Of a stretch of 37,833 bases of DNA, positions 7,291 to 15,670 are shown piece by piece. Below the pieces are notes generated by a model that had not been told where the DNA came from, did no database searches, and saw only the letters and a program-made list of their open reading frames with translations. The translations under genes and the position numbers were made by a program. The stretch covers positions 1-37,833 of the forward strand of contig NZ_JAIVFS010000081.1 of the NCBI RefSeq assembly GCF_020829645.1, written 5' to 3'. This stretch comes from Nostoc mirabile CHAB5784. GTDB taxonomy: Bacteria; Cyanobacteriota; Cyanobacteriia; Cyanobacteriales; Nostocaceae. Each line of letters begins with the position of its first letter. Position 1 is the stretch's first letter.

Positions 7291-8864
7291 GGTTGTGCCT
7301 CAGTCTGTTCAATCATTTTCACGGCGGTTAAAAATTGCTCATAAGCAACCTGACGGAGAATTTCGTGTAATTTGCCGCGTTGGAATTCATTTAAGTCTAC
7401 CTTTAAAAAGTCTTCGTTATCAAAAATCTTACTAACAATGATATCCTGTTCTTTGCCATCGATCTCAAGTTTGCGTTTAGCATTGTCTTGAAACTCACCA
7501 TAAATTCGGGTTATTTCCTCAATTTGATTGGGTTTGCCATCTTCACCATTGCCAATTTCATTCCGCTTATTTCCTAAGCTGCGACTCATTTTTTTGTAAT
7601 AATGAATGGCGTTAATTAGCTGTATTTTACCTTTGCGCTCTGGGGTTTTATAATTAGTGATTATCCAAATATATGTGTAAATTCCAGTATTATAAAATAA
7701 TTGGTCAGGCAGTGCCGTGATAGCTTCTAACATATCATTTTCAATAATCCATTTGCGAATATCACTTTCGCCACTGCCAGCACTTCCAGAAAATAGTGGT
7801 GAACCGTTAAATACAATAGCAATTCTAGAACCGCCATCATCCCGCTTCATCTTAGAAATCATGTGTTGCAGAAACAGAAAAGAACCATCTGAGATTCTGG
7901 GCAACCCTGCTCCAAAACGGCCATCAAATCCTTTCTTTTCATACTCATTTTTGACGTAGGTTAGTACTTTCTTCCATTCCACGCCAAAGGGTGGATTAGA
8001 TAACATATAGTCAAAATTTTCATGTGCTAAACCGTCAGTTGTGAAAGTATTGCCAAACTTAATATTGCTGATATTTTGACCTTTAATCAACATATCAGAT
8101 TTACAGATTGCGTAGGATTCTGGATTAATTTCCTGACCAAAAACTACAGTTTTAGAGTTTTGGTTAAGTTCTTTAATGTACTCTTCTGCTAAAGACAACA
8201 TCCCACCTGTTCCACAGGCAGGGTCATAGATAGTTGTCACAATACCTTCTTGAGTTAGAATATTTCTGTCATTGAGAAACAGTAAGTTGACCATCAGCCT
8301 GATAACTTCACGGGGTGTAAAATGTTCCCCTGCGGTTTCATTAGATAGTTCCGAAAATTTGCGAATCAATTCTTCAAAAACATAGCCCATCTCCACGCTG
8401 TTTACTTCATCTGGATGAAGATTGATTTCAGCAAAGTTTTTGACAATTAAAAATAATATATTTGCTTCATCTAAACGATTAATTTGGTCAGTAAAGTTAA
8501 AATATTCAATGATTTCTCTTCCAGCAATAGAGAAGCCATTAATAAAGTTTCTGAGATTAGCAGCTACATTATCTGGGTCTGCCTTGAGTTTTTGAAAAGT
8601 AAACTGGCTAATGTTGTGAAAAGTTACGCCAGCTTTCTGATTTAGTAACGGCTCTGGATTTTTCAGATTCATGGACTTTAGTTTGGTTTCGTAAAATTCC
8701 ATGACTACTGCTTTTGTTGGCTCTAGAACACAGTCTAAACGGCGCAACACTGTAAACGGTAATATAACTTTACCGTAGTCAGCTTGCTTATAATCACCGC
8801 GTAAAAGTTCAGCAATACTCCAAATAAAACCAGCAAGTTTTCTTACTTTTTCCGTTCGAGACAT
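7287..8864 (-). CDS. hsdM: Type I modification methyltransferase, HsdM subunit
   Basis: A 525-residue N6-adenine methyltransferase subunit. An HsdM_N-type helical domain fills about the first 160 residues. Then come the SAM-binding motif DPACGTGGM at about 214-222 and the catalytic NPPFG at about 290-294, followed by a C-terminal helical region. It needs HsdS for target choice and works with HsdR for restriction. ATG at 8864 has GGAG upstream (8872-8875 on the minus strand). It is the first gene of a two-gene operon and its stop overlaps the hsdR start. In most type I operons hsdS lies between or beside these genes; here the two genes overlap and the 226-bp upstream gap holds no ORF. It could use a distant hsdS, or have lost restriction. 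Confidence 0.93.
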   Translation of the reverse strand: MSRTEKVRKLAGFIWSIAELLRGDYKQADYGKVILPFTVLRRLDCVLEPTKAVVMEFYETKLKSMNLKNPEPLLNQKAGVTFHNISQFTFQKLKADPDNVAANLRNFINGFSIAGREIIEYFNFTDQINRLDEANILFLIVKNFAEINLHPDEVNSVEMGYVFEELIRKFSELSNETAGEHFTPREVIRLMVNLLFLNDRNILTQEGIVTTIYDPACGTGGMLSLAEEYIKELNQNSKTVVFGQEINPESYAICKSDMLIKGQNISNIKFGNTFTTDGLAHENFDYMLSNPPFGVEWKKVLTYVKNEYEKKGFDGRFGAGLPRISDGSFLFLQHMISKMKRDDGGSRIAIVFNGSPLFSGSAGSGESDIRKWIIENDMLEAITALPDQLFYNTGIYTYIWIITNYKTPERKGKIQLINAIHYYKKMSRSLGNKRNEIGNGEDGKPNQIEEITRIYGEFQDNAKRKLEIDGKEQDIIVSKIFDNEDFLKVDLNEFQRGKLHEILRQVAYEQFLTAVKMIEQTEAQP

Positions 8865-8961
8865 TAAAAACTCCAGGGTAGACTCATCAACTGTAATGTC
8901 TTGGAAGCCAGCTAACTCACATTTTGCACCAGACGACTAGGAAGTTGCAGCTATACAGACA

Positions 8962-8981
8962 AAACCCGCCTCTACGGGTTT
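8962..8981 (-). terminator. Hairpin terminator after modBC
   Basis: AAACCCG at 8962-8968 and CGGGTTT at 8975-8981 form a 7-bp stem with a 6-nt loop. On the minus strand it follows the modBC stop by about 110 nt and ends in GGGTTTTG, a short T-run. It separates modBC from hsdM. Confidence 0.5.
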
Positions 8982-9090
8982 GAAGCTATTGCTTGCCATA
9001 ATCATCCTATGTATGGTCAAAGAACTAATCTATCACTGCCGCCAAGTTTTCCATTATTACAGCTTCGTTGCGTCCCGTGCATCTCTGCGT

Positions 9091-10935
9091 TCATTCCATC
9101 AAAATCAACCGCAGAGGATCTAAACGCACATACCAAGGAAAAGCTTGGTCTTTCATAGTCGCCCATTTTTCTTTGAAGACTTCAGCTTGCAGATGATAAT
9201 CTTGAGAATTCTTTCCAGCCGAATGTAGTTTGAGAAACAACGTCATTCGATGAGGCGTTTCACTTGTTCCTACTACCCAGCAGGGAAAGGTATTTTCCTG
9301 TGATGAGTCGTTGGTAAAAATGAACTGATGGGCACGAATGCCGATGTGGGATAATTCGCTTTTGACAGGTTCAATTACTTTCAGAGTACAACCCCAATCA
9401 ATCGCTTCCACTTGTTGCGATGACTGAAGAATAAGGCGGGAGAAGTTTTTACATCCGGTAAGTTGGGCGACACTAACAGTACTAGGATGCTGGAAAATAT
9501 CGTGTTTTGAGCCATAATGAACGGCTCTACCATGCTCCAACACCAATAGATTCGGGCAAATCCGATAAGCTTCTTCCATATTATGGGTGACAAATAGAGT
9601 CACACCTTGATAGCCAGCAAGAGTTTCTGTCATTTGCTGCTCTAATTGACTACGCAGATGGGTATCAAGTGCCGAGAACGGCTCATCCAAAAGTAATGCT
9701 TCCGGTTGACTTGCTAATGCTCTTGCCAAAGCTACCCGTTGTTGTTGGCCTCCAGAAAGTTGGTGCGGATAGCGATCGCCTAATCCCTGCAACTGCATCG
9801 CTATTAGTTGCTCCTCTACCTGCACTCTAATGCTCCCAGCCGATAGTCCTTTGGGCAAGCCAAAAGCGATGTTTTGCGCCACACTCATGTGCGGAAACAG
9901 AGCATAATTCTGCACTAAAAAACCAATGCGGCGATCGCGGCTGGGTAAATTAATTCTTTGTTCTGAGTCAAACAGAACTCTGCCATTTAAAACTATGCGC
10001 CCGATTGTGGGCGTTTCTATCCCCGCAAGGCAGCGCAAAATCATGCTCTTACCTGCACCAGAACCCCCCAATAATCCCAAGGGTTGCTCATCAGTAGTAA
10101 AAGCAACTTTTAAATCAAAGCTAGGAAGTATTTTTTCAATGTTTACAAACAATCCACCAGATTCAAAACTAGAGTCCAACGTATAAAGATTTTCTCCCCC
10201 TGCTCCCTGCTCCCTGCTCCCTGCTCCCTGCTCCCTGCCCCCTGCTCCCCACTCCCCACTCCCCACTCCCCCCTTCTTTTCCCTCAATTCTTGCCAGAAG
10301 TTGACTGCAATAATTCCAGATAGAGAAATCACCATAATTGCGATCGCCCAGAACCACGCTTCGTTCATTGCTCCCGCTTCCACAGCAAAATAAATCGCCA
10401 TTGGGATTGTCTGCGTAAGTCCTGGAATGTTACCAGCCAACATCAATGTCGCCCCGAATTCTCCCAAAGCACGGGCAAAAGCGAGCATTGTGGCGGCTGC
10501 AATGCCGGGTAATGCTAGGGGGAAACTGATGCGCCAAAAGATTGTGGCTTCAGTTGCACCAAGGGTTCTGGCTACTCGCAGCAAATTACCATCTATTTGT
10601 TCAAAAGCTCCCAATGTAGTTTTATACATTAGAGGGAAAGAAACTACGGTAGCTGCGATCGCTGCACCATACCAAGTAAAGACGATGGTGAAGTCAAAAG
10701 TCTCCATGAATTTTCCTACAGGGCCATTTTTGCCAAAAAATAGCAGCAACAAGAAACCGACAACCGTAGGCGGTAAAATCAGTGGCGCAATAAAGATACT
10801 CTCAATCAACGATTTCCCTTTGCCACGATATCCCAGCATCCAGTAGGCAGCAGCGATACCCAAGAAGAATGTGATAAATGTAGCAAGTAATGAAGTTTTG
10901 AGTGATATCCAAAGAGGCGATAAATCCAATGGCAT
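9091..10935 (-). CDS. modBC: Fused molybdate ABC transporter permease/ATPase
   Basis: A 614-residue fusion of ModB (inner-membrane permease) and ModC (ATPase) for high-affinity molybdate import, which supplies nitrogenase and nitrate reductase cofactors. Residues 1-215 hold about five membrane helices and the coupling loop RVARTLGATEATIFWR at 121-136. A linker at 221-248 reads as repeated GAGSREQ. The ATPase follows: GGSGAGKS (290-297), LSGGQ (393-397), LLLDEP (414-419) and a switch His in FVTHN. The C-terminal 150 residues suit a degenerate TOBE/Mop-like regulatory domain. Fused modBC genes are known in Anabaena-type cyanobacteria. The periplasmic binding protein gene modA is not beside it. 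No clear ribosome binding site precedes the ATG. The linker is encoded by ten DNA heptamers, so its reading frame depends on repeat number. Confidence 0.92.
   Translation of the reverse strand: MPLDLSPLWISLKTSLLATFITFFLGIAAAYWMLGYRGKGKSLIESIFIAPLILPPTVVGFLLLLFFGKNGPVGKFMETFDFTIVFTWYGAAIAATVVSFPLMYKTTLGAFEQIDGNLLRVARTLGATEATIFWRISFPLALPGIAAATMLAFARALGEFGATLMLAGNIPGLTQTIPMAIYFAVEAGAMNEAWFWAIAIMVISLSGIIAVNFWQELREKKGGVGSGEWGAGGREQGAGSREQGAGGENLYTLDSSFESGGLFVNIEKILPSFDLKVAFTTDEQPLGLLGGSGAGKSMILRCLAGIETPTIGRIVLNGRVLFDSEQRINLPSRDRRIGFLVQNYALFPHMSVAQNIAFGLPKGLSAGSIRVQVEEQLIAMQLQGLGDRYPHQLSGGQQQRVALARALASQPEALLLDEPFSALDTHLRSQLEQQMTETLAGYQGVTLFVTHNMEEAYRICPNLLVLEHGRAVHYGSKHDIFQHPSTVSVAQLTGCKNFSRLILQSSQQVEAIDWGCTLKVIEPVKSELSHIGIRAHQFIFTNDSSQENTFPCWVVGTSETPHRMTLFLKLHSAGKNSQDYHLQAEVFKEKWATMKDQAFPWYVRLDPLRLILME
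10201..10270. repeat. Heptanucleotide tandem repeat inside modBC
   Basis: Ten head-to-tail heptamers: TGCTCCC five times, TGCCCCC, TGCTCCC, then CACTCCC three times. This is a short tandemly repeated repetitive (STRR) sequence, which normally lies between genes. Here it encodes the ModB-ModC linker. Since seven is not a multiple of three, loss or gain of one unit shifts the downstream ATPase out of frame. Confidence 0.95.
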
Positions 10936-10969
10936 AGCTGCGGAGGGAAGAATTAGCTCAACTAATCCC

Positions 10970-11017
10970 TAATTTACCAACTTTAGTTAAAACATGTTGC
11001 TAAAAGTTGGTAAATTA
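10970..11017. promoter_or_regulatory. 15-bp inverted repeat upstream of modBC
   Basis: TAATTTACCAACTTT at 10970-10984 is the exact reverse complement of AAAGTTGGTAAATTA at 11003-11017, with an 18-nt spacer. It begins 35 bp upstream of the modBC start codon. It could be an operator for a dimeric regulator or a leader stem-loop. It does not resemble any molybdenum-responsive site that I can name with confidence. Confidence 0.5.
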
Positions 11018-11030
11018 CATTTATTGTCAA

Positions 11031-11060
11031 AATAAAAGCACAACAATGTTGGTTGTGCTT
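11031..11060 (-). terminator. Hairpin terminator ahead of modBC
   Basis: AAGCACAAC at 11036-11044 pairs with GTTGTGCTT at 11052-11060. On the minus strand the stem is followed by TTTTATTTTG, a good T-rich tail. It would end transcription coming from the methyltransferase gene before modBC. Confidence 0.7.
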
Positions 11061-11086
11061 CCGTAGTTCCTTTGTATTCAGTTCAT

Positions 11087-11207
11087 TAGACCTGTTGCAA
11101 AAGTCCCTAAGACCCCACCCCCAACCCCTCCCCGCTTGCGGGGAGGGGAGACAAAGCGTAGCTTTGGCGGGGTGGGGTTCTTATTTTTGATTTATGCAAG
11201 AGGTCTA
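11087..11207. mobile_element. MITE-like element, family B, copy 2
   Basis: Ends are GACCTGTTGCA (11089-11099) and TGCAAGAGGTC (11195-11205), flanked by TA on both sides. The interior closely matches copy 1 at 1649-1777: AAGTCCCTAA, then a GC-rich hairpin around CCCCTCCCCGC, then TTATTTTTGATTTATGCAAG. It is non-coding and lies between the methyltransferase and modBC. Confidence 0.75.
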
Positions 11208-11231
11208 TTGTGAAAAAAAATACTTTCTTAA

Positions 11232-12134
11232 TTAGTCCAGTTGAGTACTGTAGGCACTAAAACCATAAGCCAAAGTTTCCTTTAAACTATCTGATGGCTT
11301 AAGGCTTCTATTGATAGCATTAGCAAACGGCACTGGAATTCCTTTAATGGTTTCCGGCAAAATTGCATATTCTTGCGTTGGTTCGACACTGTATTGGGGA
11401 CACTTAGCTTTTATCCCAGCAGTCGCCAACATTTCATCTATTTCAGCAGATGTATATTGCTTGAGATAAACTGGATTTCTCACAAATGGATTCAGCCTTC
11501 TGATAAAATTATGGATAATATGAGAAGGACAAGACTTGTTGTGAAAGGAATGATTAAAAACGAAAATTCCACCAGGTTTTAGTACGCGAGATATATCAGC
11601 CAGCAAATTTCTTAATTGTGCATCTGGGATATGCATAAAGACGCAATTAGAAATTACCAAATCTATAGAATTATCTTCTAAAGGCAATATTTCAGCAGAA
11701 TTGCAAATTAAGTTAAATTCAGCTTCAGGAAAAAAATTGTATTCTTGTTTAACCTTGATTAACCGCTGCAACAAAGGTTCAGAAATATCAATTCCATAAT
11801 ATTTTCCGCATCTCAAATTTTTAGCTTTAGATAGATGTAAAGGTGCGCGACCATAACCACAACCAATCTCTAAAATAGAATCAACAGATTTATTTAGTGG
11901 AAATTTATTCCAAGTACCTCCAGGTGTGCCAGTTAACAGAGTGTAATCTTGTTTGATAGGCGATGTATCTGCAAGTTTTTCAACTTTTTGGGAACCATAG
12001 TATGTTTTACCAATTGCGTCCCATCTTTTTTTATGTTGAGTATTATTCAATTGTTCATAGTCGTTAGGAAAATAAATGCCATCTCGTAATTCAAAGTCAT
12101 TCAGACTGGATTTTACATTTGCTAATTGAGACAT
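11232..12134 (-). CDS. Class I SAM-dependent methyltransferase
   Basis: A 300-residue methyltransferase of the Rossmann type. Motif I is ILEIGCGYGRAP near residue 87, motif II ends at YYGIDIS, and the motif IV/V region reads LVISNCVFMHIP, then LKPGGIFVFNHSFH. The layout matches methyltransferase type 11 domains that act on small molecules, lipids or sugars; the acceptor cannot be told. The N-terminal 80 residues and C-terminal 90 residues lie outside the core and may bind the substrate. A ribosome binding site (GAGGA) lies about 9 nt upstream of the ATG at 12134. It is a single-gene unit with the hairpin at 11031-11060 downstream. Confidence 0.8.
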   Translation of the reverse strand: MSQLANVKSSLNDFELRDGIYFPNDYEQLNNTQHKKRWDAIGKTYYGSQKVEKLADTSPIKQDYTLLTGTPGGTWNKFPLNKSVDSILEIGCGYGRAPLHLSKAKNLRCGKYYGIDISEPLLQRLIKVKQEYNFFPEAEFNLICNSAEILPLEDNSIDLVISNCVFMHIPDAQLRNLLADISRVLKPGGIFVFNHSFHNKSCPSHIIHNFIRRLNPFVRNPVYLKQYTSAEIDEMLATAGIKAKCPQYSVEPTQEYAILPETIKGIPVPFANAINRSLKPSDSLKETLAYGFSAYSTQLD

Positions 12135-12355
12135 TATGATTATTCCTCGTGAATAGTAAAGTCTGTTTTCTGTTATACTCTTAACTCAGCATTAACCGCA
12201 AGCAATTTTTACTGAATTGCTCCACCTTAGCCTTTCTCAAAGTCTATAACTGTTTTTAATTCAATAGAATATGGTTCGTAGGCTAGCACAGCTATGCTAC
12301 CAAAGCACGTATTGTATCCATAGACGCGTAGCGGCTACTCTTCGAGAACGCTTTC

Positions 12356-12477
12356 GGGACTTCCAAATAAAAAAATATCCCAAAACTGACGCAAAAATCT
12401 TCTCTATTTCTCCCCTCTCTGTGTTCTCTGCGTCTCTGTGGTTCGTTCATTTGGATAATTTATTTCTTGGAAGTCCC
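12356..12477. mobile_element. MITE-like element, family E, nested in a dispersed repeat
   Basis: GGGACTTCCAA at 12356-12366 and TTGGAAGTCCC at 12467-12477 are exact inverted repeats, and the similarity extends to about 25 bp. TTC flanks both sides (12353-12355 and 12478-12480), consistent with a 3-bp duplication. The flanks look like halves of a GC-rich dispersed repeat (GACGCGTAGCGGCTACTC to the left, AGCGAACCCGCAGGGTAC to the right), so the element seems to have landed inside an older repeat. It lies about 110 bp upstream of the flavoprotein gene and its right end supplies a spurious TTG start at 12467. Confidence 0.7.
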
Positions 12478-12586
12478 TTCAGCGAACCCGCAGGGTACGA
12501 AAACCGTTGTAATAGCAAGCCGTCATCTGATGAGAACGGCAAGTTCGTATACATTAGTTAATAGACTGCAACAATCGGAGGCTGGG

Positions 12587-14098
12587 ATGGTAGAAGGGTC
12601 ACAACAAAAACGGGTGGTAGTTGTAGGTGCTGGTTGGGCTGGTTTAGGAGCAACCTACCATTTGGCAAAACAAGGCTATGATGTGACGCTTCTAGAAGCA
12701 GGCCCCTATCCCGGTGGACTGGTGGCAGGTTGGCAAACAGCCGCCGGAAAATCTGTTGAAGCTGGCATTCATGGCTTTTGGTATCCTTACAAAAATATTT
12801 TTTCCCTAATTAATGAATTAGGAATTAATCCTTTTACTACTTGGACTCGTTCTTCCCAATATTCGCCAGCAGGTTTGGAAGTTGAATCACCAATTTTTCA
12901 AGACTTACCACGACTTCCCTCGCCACTGGGAACTTTTCTCTACACTCAATTTAAGCGGCTGCCACTAATTGACCGTCTCAGCGCCTTGCCTTTACTTTAT
13001 GCTGTTGTTGATTTTGACAATTCTGATGCAGCTTGGCGGCGCTATGACTTTGTAACTGCCCGTGAATTGTTCAAAGATTTTAACGTTTCTTTCCGGCTTT
13101 ACCGCGATGCTTTTGAACCAATGTTATTAGTGGGCTTGTTTGCGCCTGGCGAACAATGTTCAGCCGCAGCAACTTTAGGGATGCTTTACTTTTTTATTCT
13201 GGCTCATCAACCAGATTTTGATGTAGTTTGGTGTCGAGGAACTGTTGGAGAAAAGATATTTCGTCCTTGGGTGGAACGTATCGAAAAAGCTGGTGTGCGA
13301 GTATTACCCAAGCGTCGAGTTACAGATTTAATTGTTGATAGTAATCATCGAGCAAAGGGTGTCGTTTGCGGTGATGAAGTAATTGAAGCAGATGCTGTGA
13401 TTTTTGCAGTTGGGATCACGGGTATGAAGAAAATTGTCTCAACTAGCCCTAGTTTACAAAGCCGTGAAGAATTCCGTAATTTGAGTAATTTAGGAGCAAT
13501 TGATGTTTTAGCAACGCGACTATGGTTTGACCGCAAAATTGATATTCCTCGTCCTTCTAATGCTTGCTTTGGATTCGACACAAGTACAGGTTGGACGTTT
13601 TTTGATTTGAATGCTCTACATGATGAATATCGGGATGAGCCAGGAACAGTAATTGAAGCTGATTTTTATCACGCGAATCAGTTTCTCAATTTGAGTGATG
13701 AGGAGATTTTACCAATAGTTCAGGGTTATTTAGCAACTTGTGTACCAGCGTTTCGGGAGGCAAAGATCATTGATAGAAGTGTAATTCGGCTACCTCAAGC
13801 GGTGACTCACTTTGCACCTGGTAGCTATCGTTATATGTTGCCCGCTAAGACAAGTTTTGAGAATGTGTTTATGAGTGGGGATTGGATTGTGAACCGTCAT
13901 GGTTCTTGGTCACAGGAAAAGGCTTATGTTACTGGTTTGGAGGCGGCGAATTTGGTAGTGTCTTATTTGGGAGAAGGTCAGCCATCTGAGATTTTAGCTG
14001 TAGAAGAGGATGAAGCGCATATCCAAGTGGCGCGATCGCTCAACCAAACTTTCCGTGACTTGGGCAAATCTATTCTACCTGAATTTTGGTTGCCCTAA
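12587..14098 (+). CDS. FAD-dependent oxidoreductase, carotenoid desaturase-like
   Basis: A flavoprotein of about 503 residues from the amine oxidase/phytoene desaturase superfamily. The dinucleotide-binding motif is VVVGAGWAGLGATYHLAKQGYDVTLLEA, split here as VVVGAGWAGLGATYHLAKQG and YDVTLLEA, near residues 10-37, followed by GGLVAGW. The C-terminal FAD motif is FMSGDWIV near residue 425, close to the GD motif of zeta-carotene desaturases. It probably dehydrogenates a hydrophobic isoprenoid or related substrate at a membrane, but no substrate can be assigned. The longer frame begins at TTG 12467 inside the family E element; I prefer ATG at 12587 because CGGAGG lies just upstream and the flavin fold begins directly after it. 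Confidence 0.8.
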   Translation: MVEGSQQKRVVVVGAGWAGLGATYHLAKQGYDVTLLEAGPYPGGLVAGWQTAAGKSVEAGIHGFWYPYKNIFSLINELGINPFTTWTRSSQYSPAGLEVESPIFQDLPRLPSPLGTFLYTQFKRLPLIDRLSALPLLYAVVDFDNSDAAWRRYDFVTARELFKDFNVSFRLYRDAFEPMLLVGLFAPGEQCSAAATLGMLYFFILAHQPDFDVVWCRGTVGEKIFRPWVERIEKAGVRVLPKRRVTDLIVDSNHRAKGVVCGDEVIEADAVIFAVGITGMKKIVSTSPSLQSREEFRNLSNLGAIDVLATRLWFDRKIDIPRPSNACFGFDTSTGWTFFDLNALHDEYRDEPGTVIEADFYHANQFLNLSDEEILPIVQGYLATCVPAFREAKIIDRSVIRLPQAVTHFAPGSYRYMLPAKTSFENVFMSGDWIVNRHGSWSQEKAYVTGLEAANLVVSYLGEGQPSEILAVEEDEAHIQVARSLNQTFRDLGKSILPEFWLP

Positions 14099-14205
14099 TC
14101 CGTAGGGATGCGAAGAGTTAATCATTAATTGTAATCTAAATTCGGTAAGCTAAAGAAAGCTATTGCGATACCATCCTTATAATGTAAATCAAATCACATA
14201 AGCTT

Positions 14206-14571
14206 ATGGAGCCAGACTCTTTACAAACTGAGGTGATTCTGACGCATCCGCGTGAGTCACTCGGTAAAGTGCAACTTGATTGGACACCCCAACCCGGAAA
14301 CTATCTCGATTTTGAAGGTAAAACCTACGCAGTTTTAGAACGCCGTCATCGATACCAACTTCAAGCAGGGCGCTACCGCTTACATAATATTGCCATTTAC
14401 GTGCAGTCGGCTAAACGACCATCTGAAAAAAGTCTGGTAGGGGGACGTTGGGTAATTGGCGATGCTACCTGCTGCTACAATGCTCATTCAGAACTCATTC
14501 GCTGTGCAGTCAACCCAGAGGGTCCTTGCGAATCTTGCCGCTTTTATGAAAAGTTAGAAGTTACAAGTTAG
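14206..14571 (+). CDS. DUF6464-type cyanobacterial protein
   Basis: A 121-residue soluble protein that resembles the cyanobacterial DUF6464 family. The N-terminal half is beta-rich (LDWTPQPGNYLDFEGKTYAV) with a basic ERRHRYQLQ segment. The C-terminal part holds CC, then C-N-P-E-G-P-C-x-x-C near residues 97-114, five Cys that could bind a metal or form disulfides. The function is unknown. The ATG at 14206 follows a promoter-like AT-rich stretch, without a strong ribosome binding site. It lies 107 bp after the flavoprotein gene and may be transcribed with it. Confidence 0.75.
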   Translation: MEPDSLQTEVILTHPRESLGKVQLDWTPQPGNYLDFEGKTYAVLERRHRYQLQAGRYRLHNIAIYVQSAKRPSEKSLVGGRWVIGDATCCYNAHSELIRCAVNPEGPCESCRFYEKLEVTS

Positions 14572-14608
14572 GAGTCAAAAAGTTCAAACATGGTTTTGTA
14601 GCCGAGTC

Positions 14609-14624
14609 AGGAGGATGACCTCCT
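14609..14624. terminator. Small hairpin between convergent genes
   Basis: AGGAGG and CCTCCT form a 6-bp stem with a 4-nt loop in the 68-bp gap between convergent genes (DUF6464 protein and fatty acid desaturase). There is no clear T-run, so it is a weak terminator candidate. Confidence 0.4.
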
Positions 14625-14639
14625 AACTTAGGCATCCAC

Positions 14640-15512
14640 TTAACTGCGTGATAATTGTCTTGATAACTGTCTATAGACATCAAATAAACCGTATGAAATG
14701 TCTGAACTCTCTGGACACAAAACCTTATGTGACTCTGGTAGTTTGTACCAGGGAATAGTCGGGTAAAGATGGTGAAGATAGTGATACCCAGTATTATGAG
14801 TTAAAAGATTAATTATCGAGTTAAGGTTTGATCTCGTACCGGATACAGTATTAAAGTGTTCATGTACCTCAGACCAACATGAATAACAAGAATAACACCA
14901 TACTAGGGGGACAAACCAGTATAACAGTAAGATTTGGATATGTCCTGATAAAAAGAAGCTGAGAACGACAACGAACCAAAACAGAAATATCTTAAAGCTG
15001 CTTTTGAACGGATGCCAGTCCAACTCTTTCATGTGAAGGTAGGCATCTTCAAAGAAAAGATAGGCAGCAAATCCCATTATAGGTTTAATAAATAAGACAA
15101 ATAACAAATTTTTGCTTGGTTTGTATAAGCCCAACATTTCATAATATTTAGGTATGTAATCTTTATCGCTCCCAAAATAATTATGATGAGAAAAGTGGTG
15201 CTTACGATAAGTAGCTACTGTTCTAAAGACAGGAAAAGCATAGAGAAACTCTAACTTTTCATTCCAGATTTTTCTCTTAAATAAATTATTGTGTGTTGCT
15301 TCATGTACTAATCCTTCTCCGATAGCAAATTGAAAAATGCCGATCGCCCATACTGAAATCAAATAGACAAATATATTATTTATCCAAATGCTAAAAGCAG
15401 CAATCATAAAAATTGCAATCCAGTCTCTCAGCAAAGCTAGGAAAGCTTTAATATCGTTTCGTTCAATAAAGTCAATTGGTTTACTTTGATACATCTGTGC
15501 GTTTTTTAACAA
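14640..15512 (-). CDS. Membrane fatty acid desaturase family protein
   Basis: A 290-residue integral membrane di-iron enzyme. The three histidine clusters are present: HEATH at about 69-73, HHFSHH at about 105-110, and HYLHH in the C-terminal part, plus an extra HEH near 218. Hydrophobic segments before and between the clusters fit four membrane helices. Family members introduce double bonds or hydroxyl groups into acyl lipids or carotenoids using O2 and reduced ferredoxin. It is shorter than DesA or DesC type acyl-lipid desaturases, so the substrate is uncertain. ATG at 15512 is the first Met; the Met seven codons later is an alternative. It is a single-gene unit. Confidence 0.82.
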   Translation of the reverse strand: MLKNAQMYQSKPIDFIERNDIKAFLALLRDWIAIFMIAAFSIWINNIFVYLISVWAIGIFQFAIGEGLVHEATHNNLFKRKIWNEKLEFLYAFPVFRTVATYRKHHFSHHNYFGSDKDYIPKYYEMLGLYKPSKNLLFVLFIKPIMGFAAYLFFEDAYLHMKELDWHPFKSSFKIFLFWFVVVLSFFLSGHIQILLLYWFVPLVWCYSCYSCWSEVHEHFNTVSGTRSNLNSIINLLTHNTGYHYLHHLYPTIPWYKLPESHKVLCPESSDISYGLFDVYRQLSRQLSRS

Positions 15513-15670
15513 ATCAAATTACTAAACTGCTGAAGGCTAAGACGAGGGCGGTTAAGGAAAAGCATACAGAGCATACTATTATATACTACTAGATTGTGTT
15601 GAACTCAAGTAAACTGCCGTAAAAATCAGGATACCATTCAAAATTGTTACTGGTTTCAATTGACAATCCC

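Noticed and set aside
12467..12586. 40-residue N-terminal extension of the flavoprotein from TTG 12467
   Set aside because: It begins inside the terminal repeat of a MITE-like element, while ATG 12587 has a good ribosome binding site and begins next to the FAD-binding fold.
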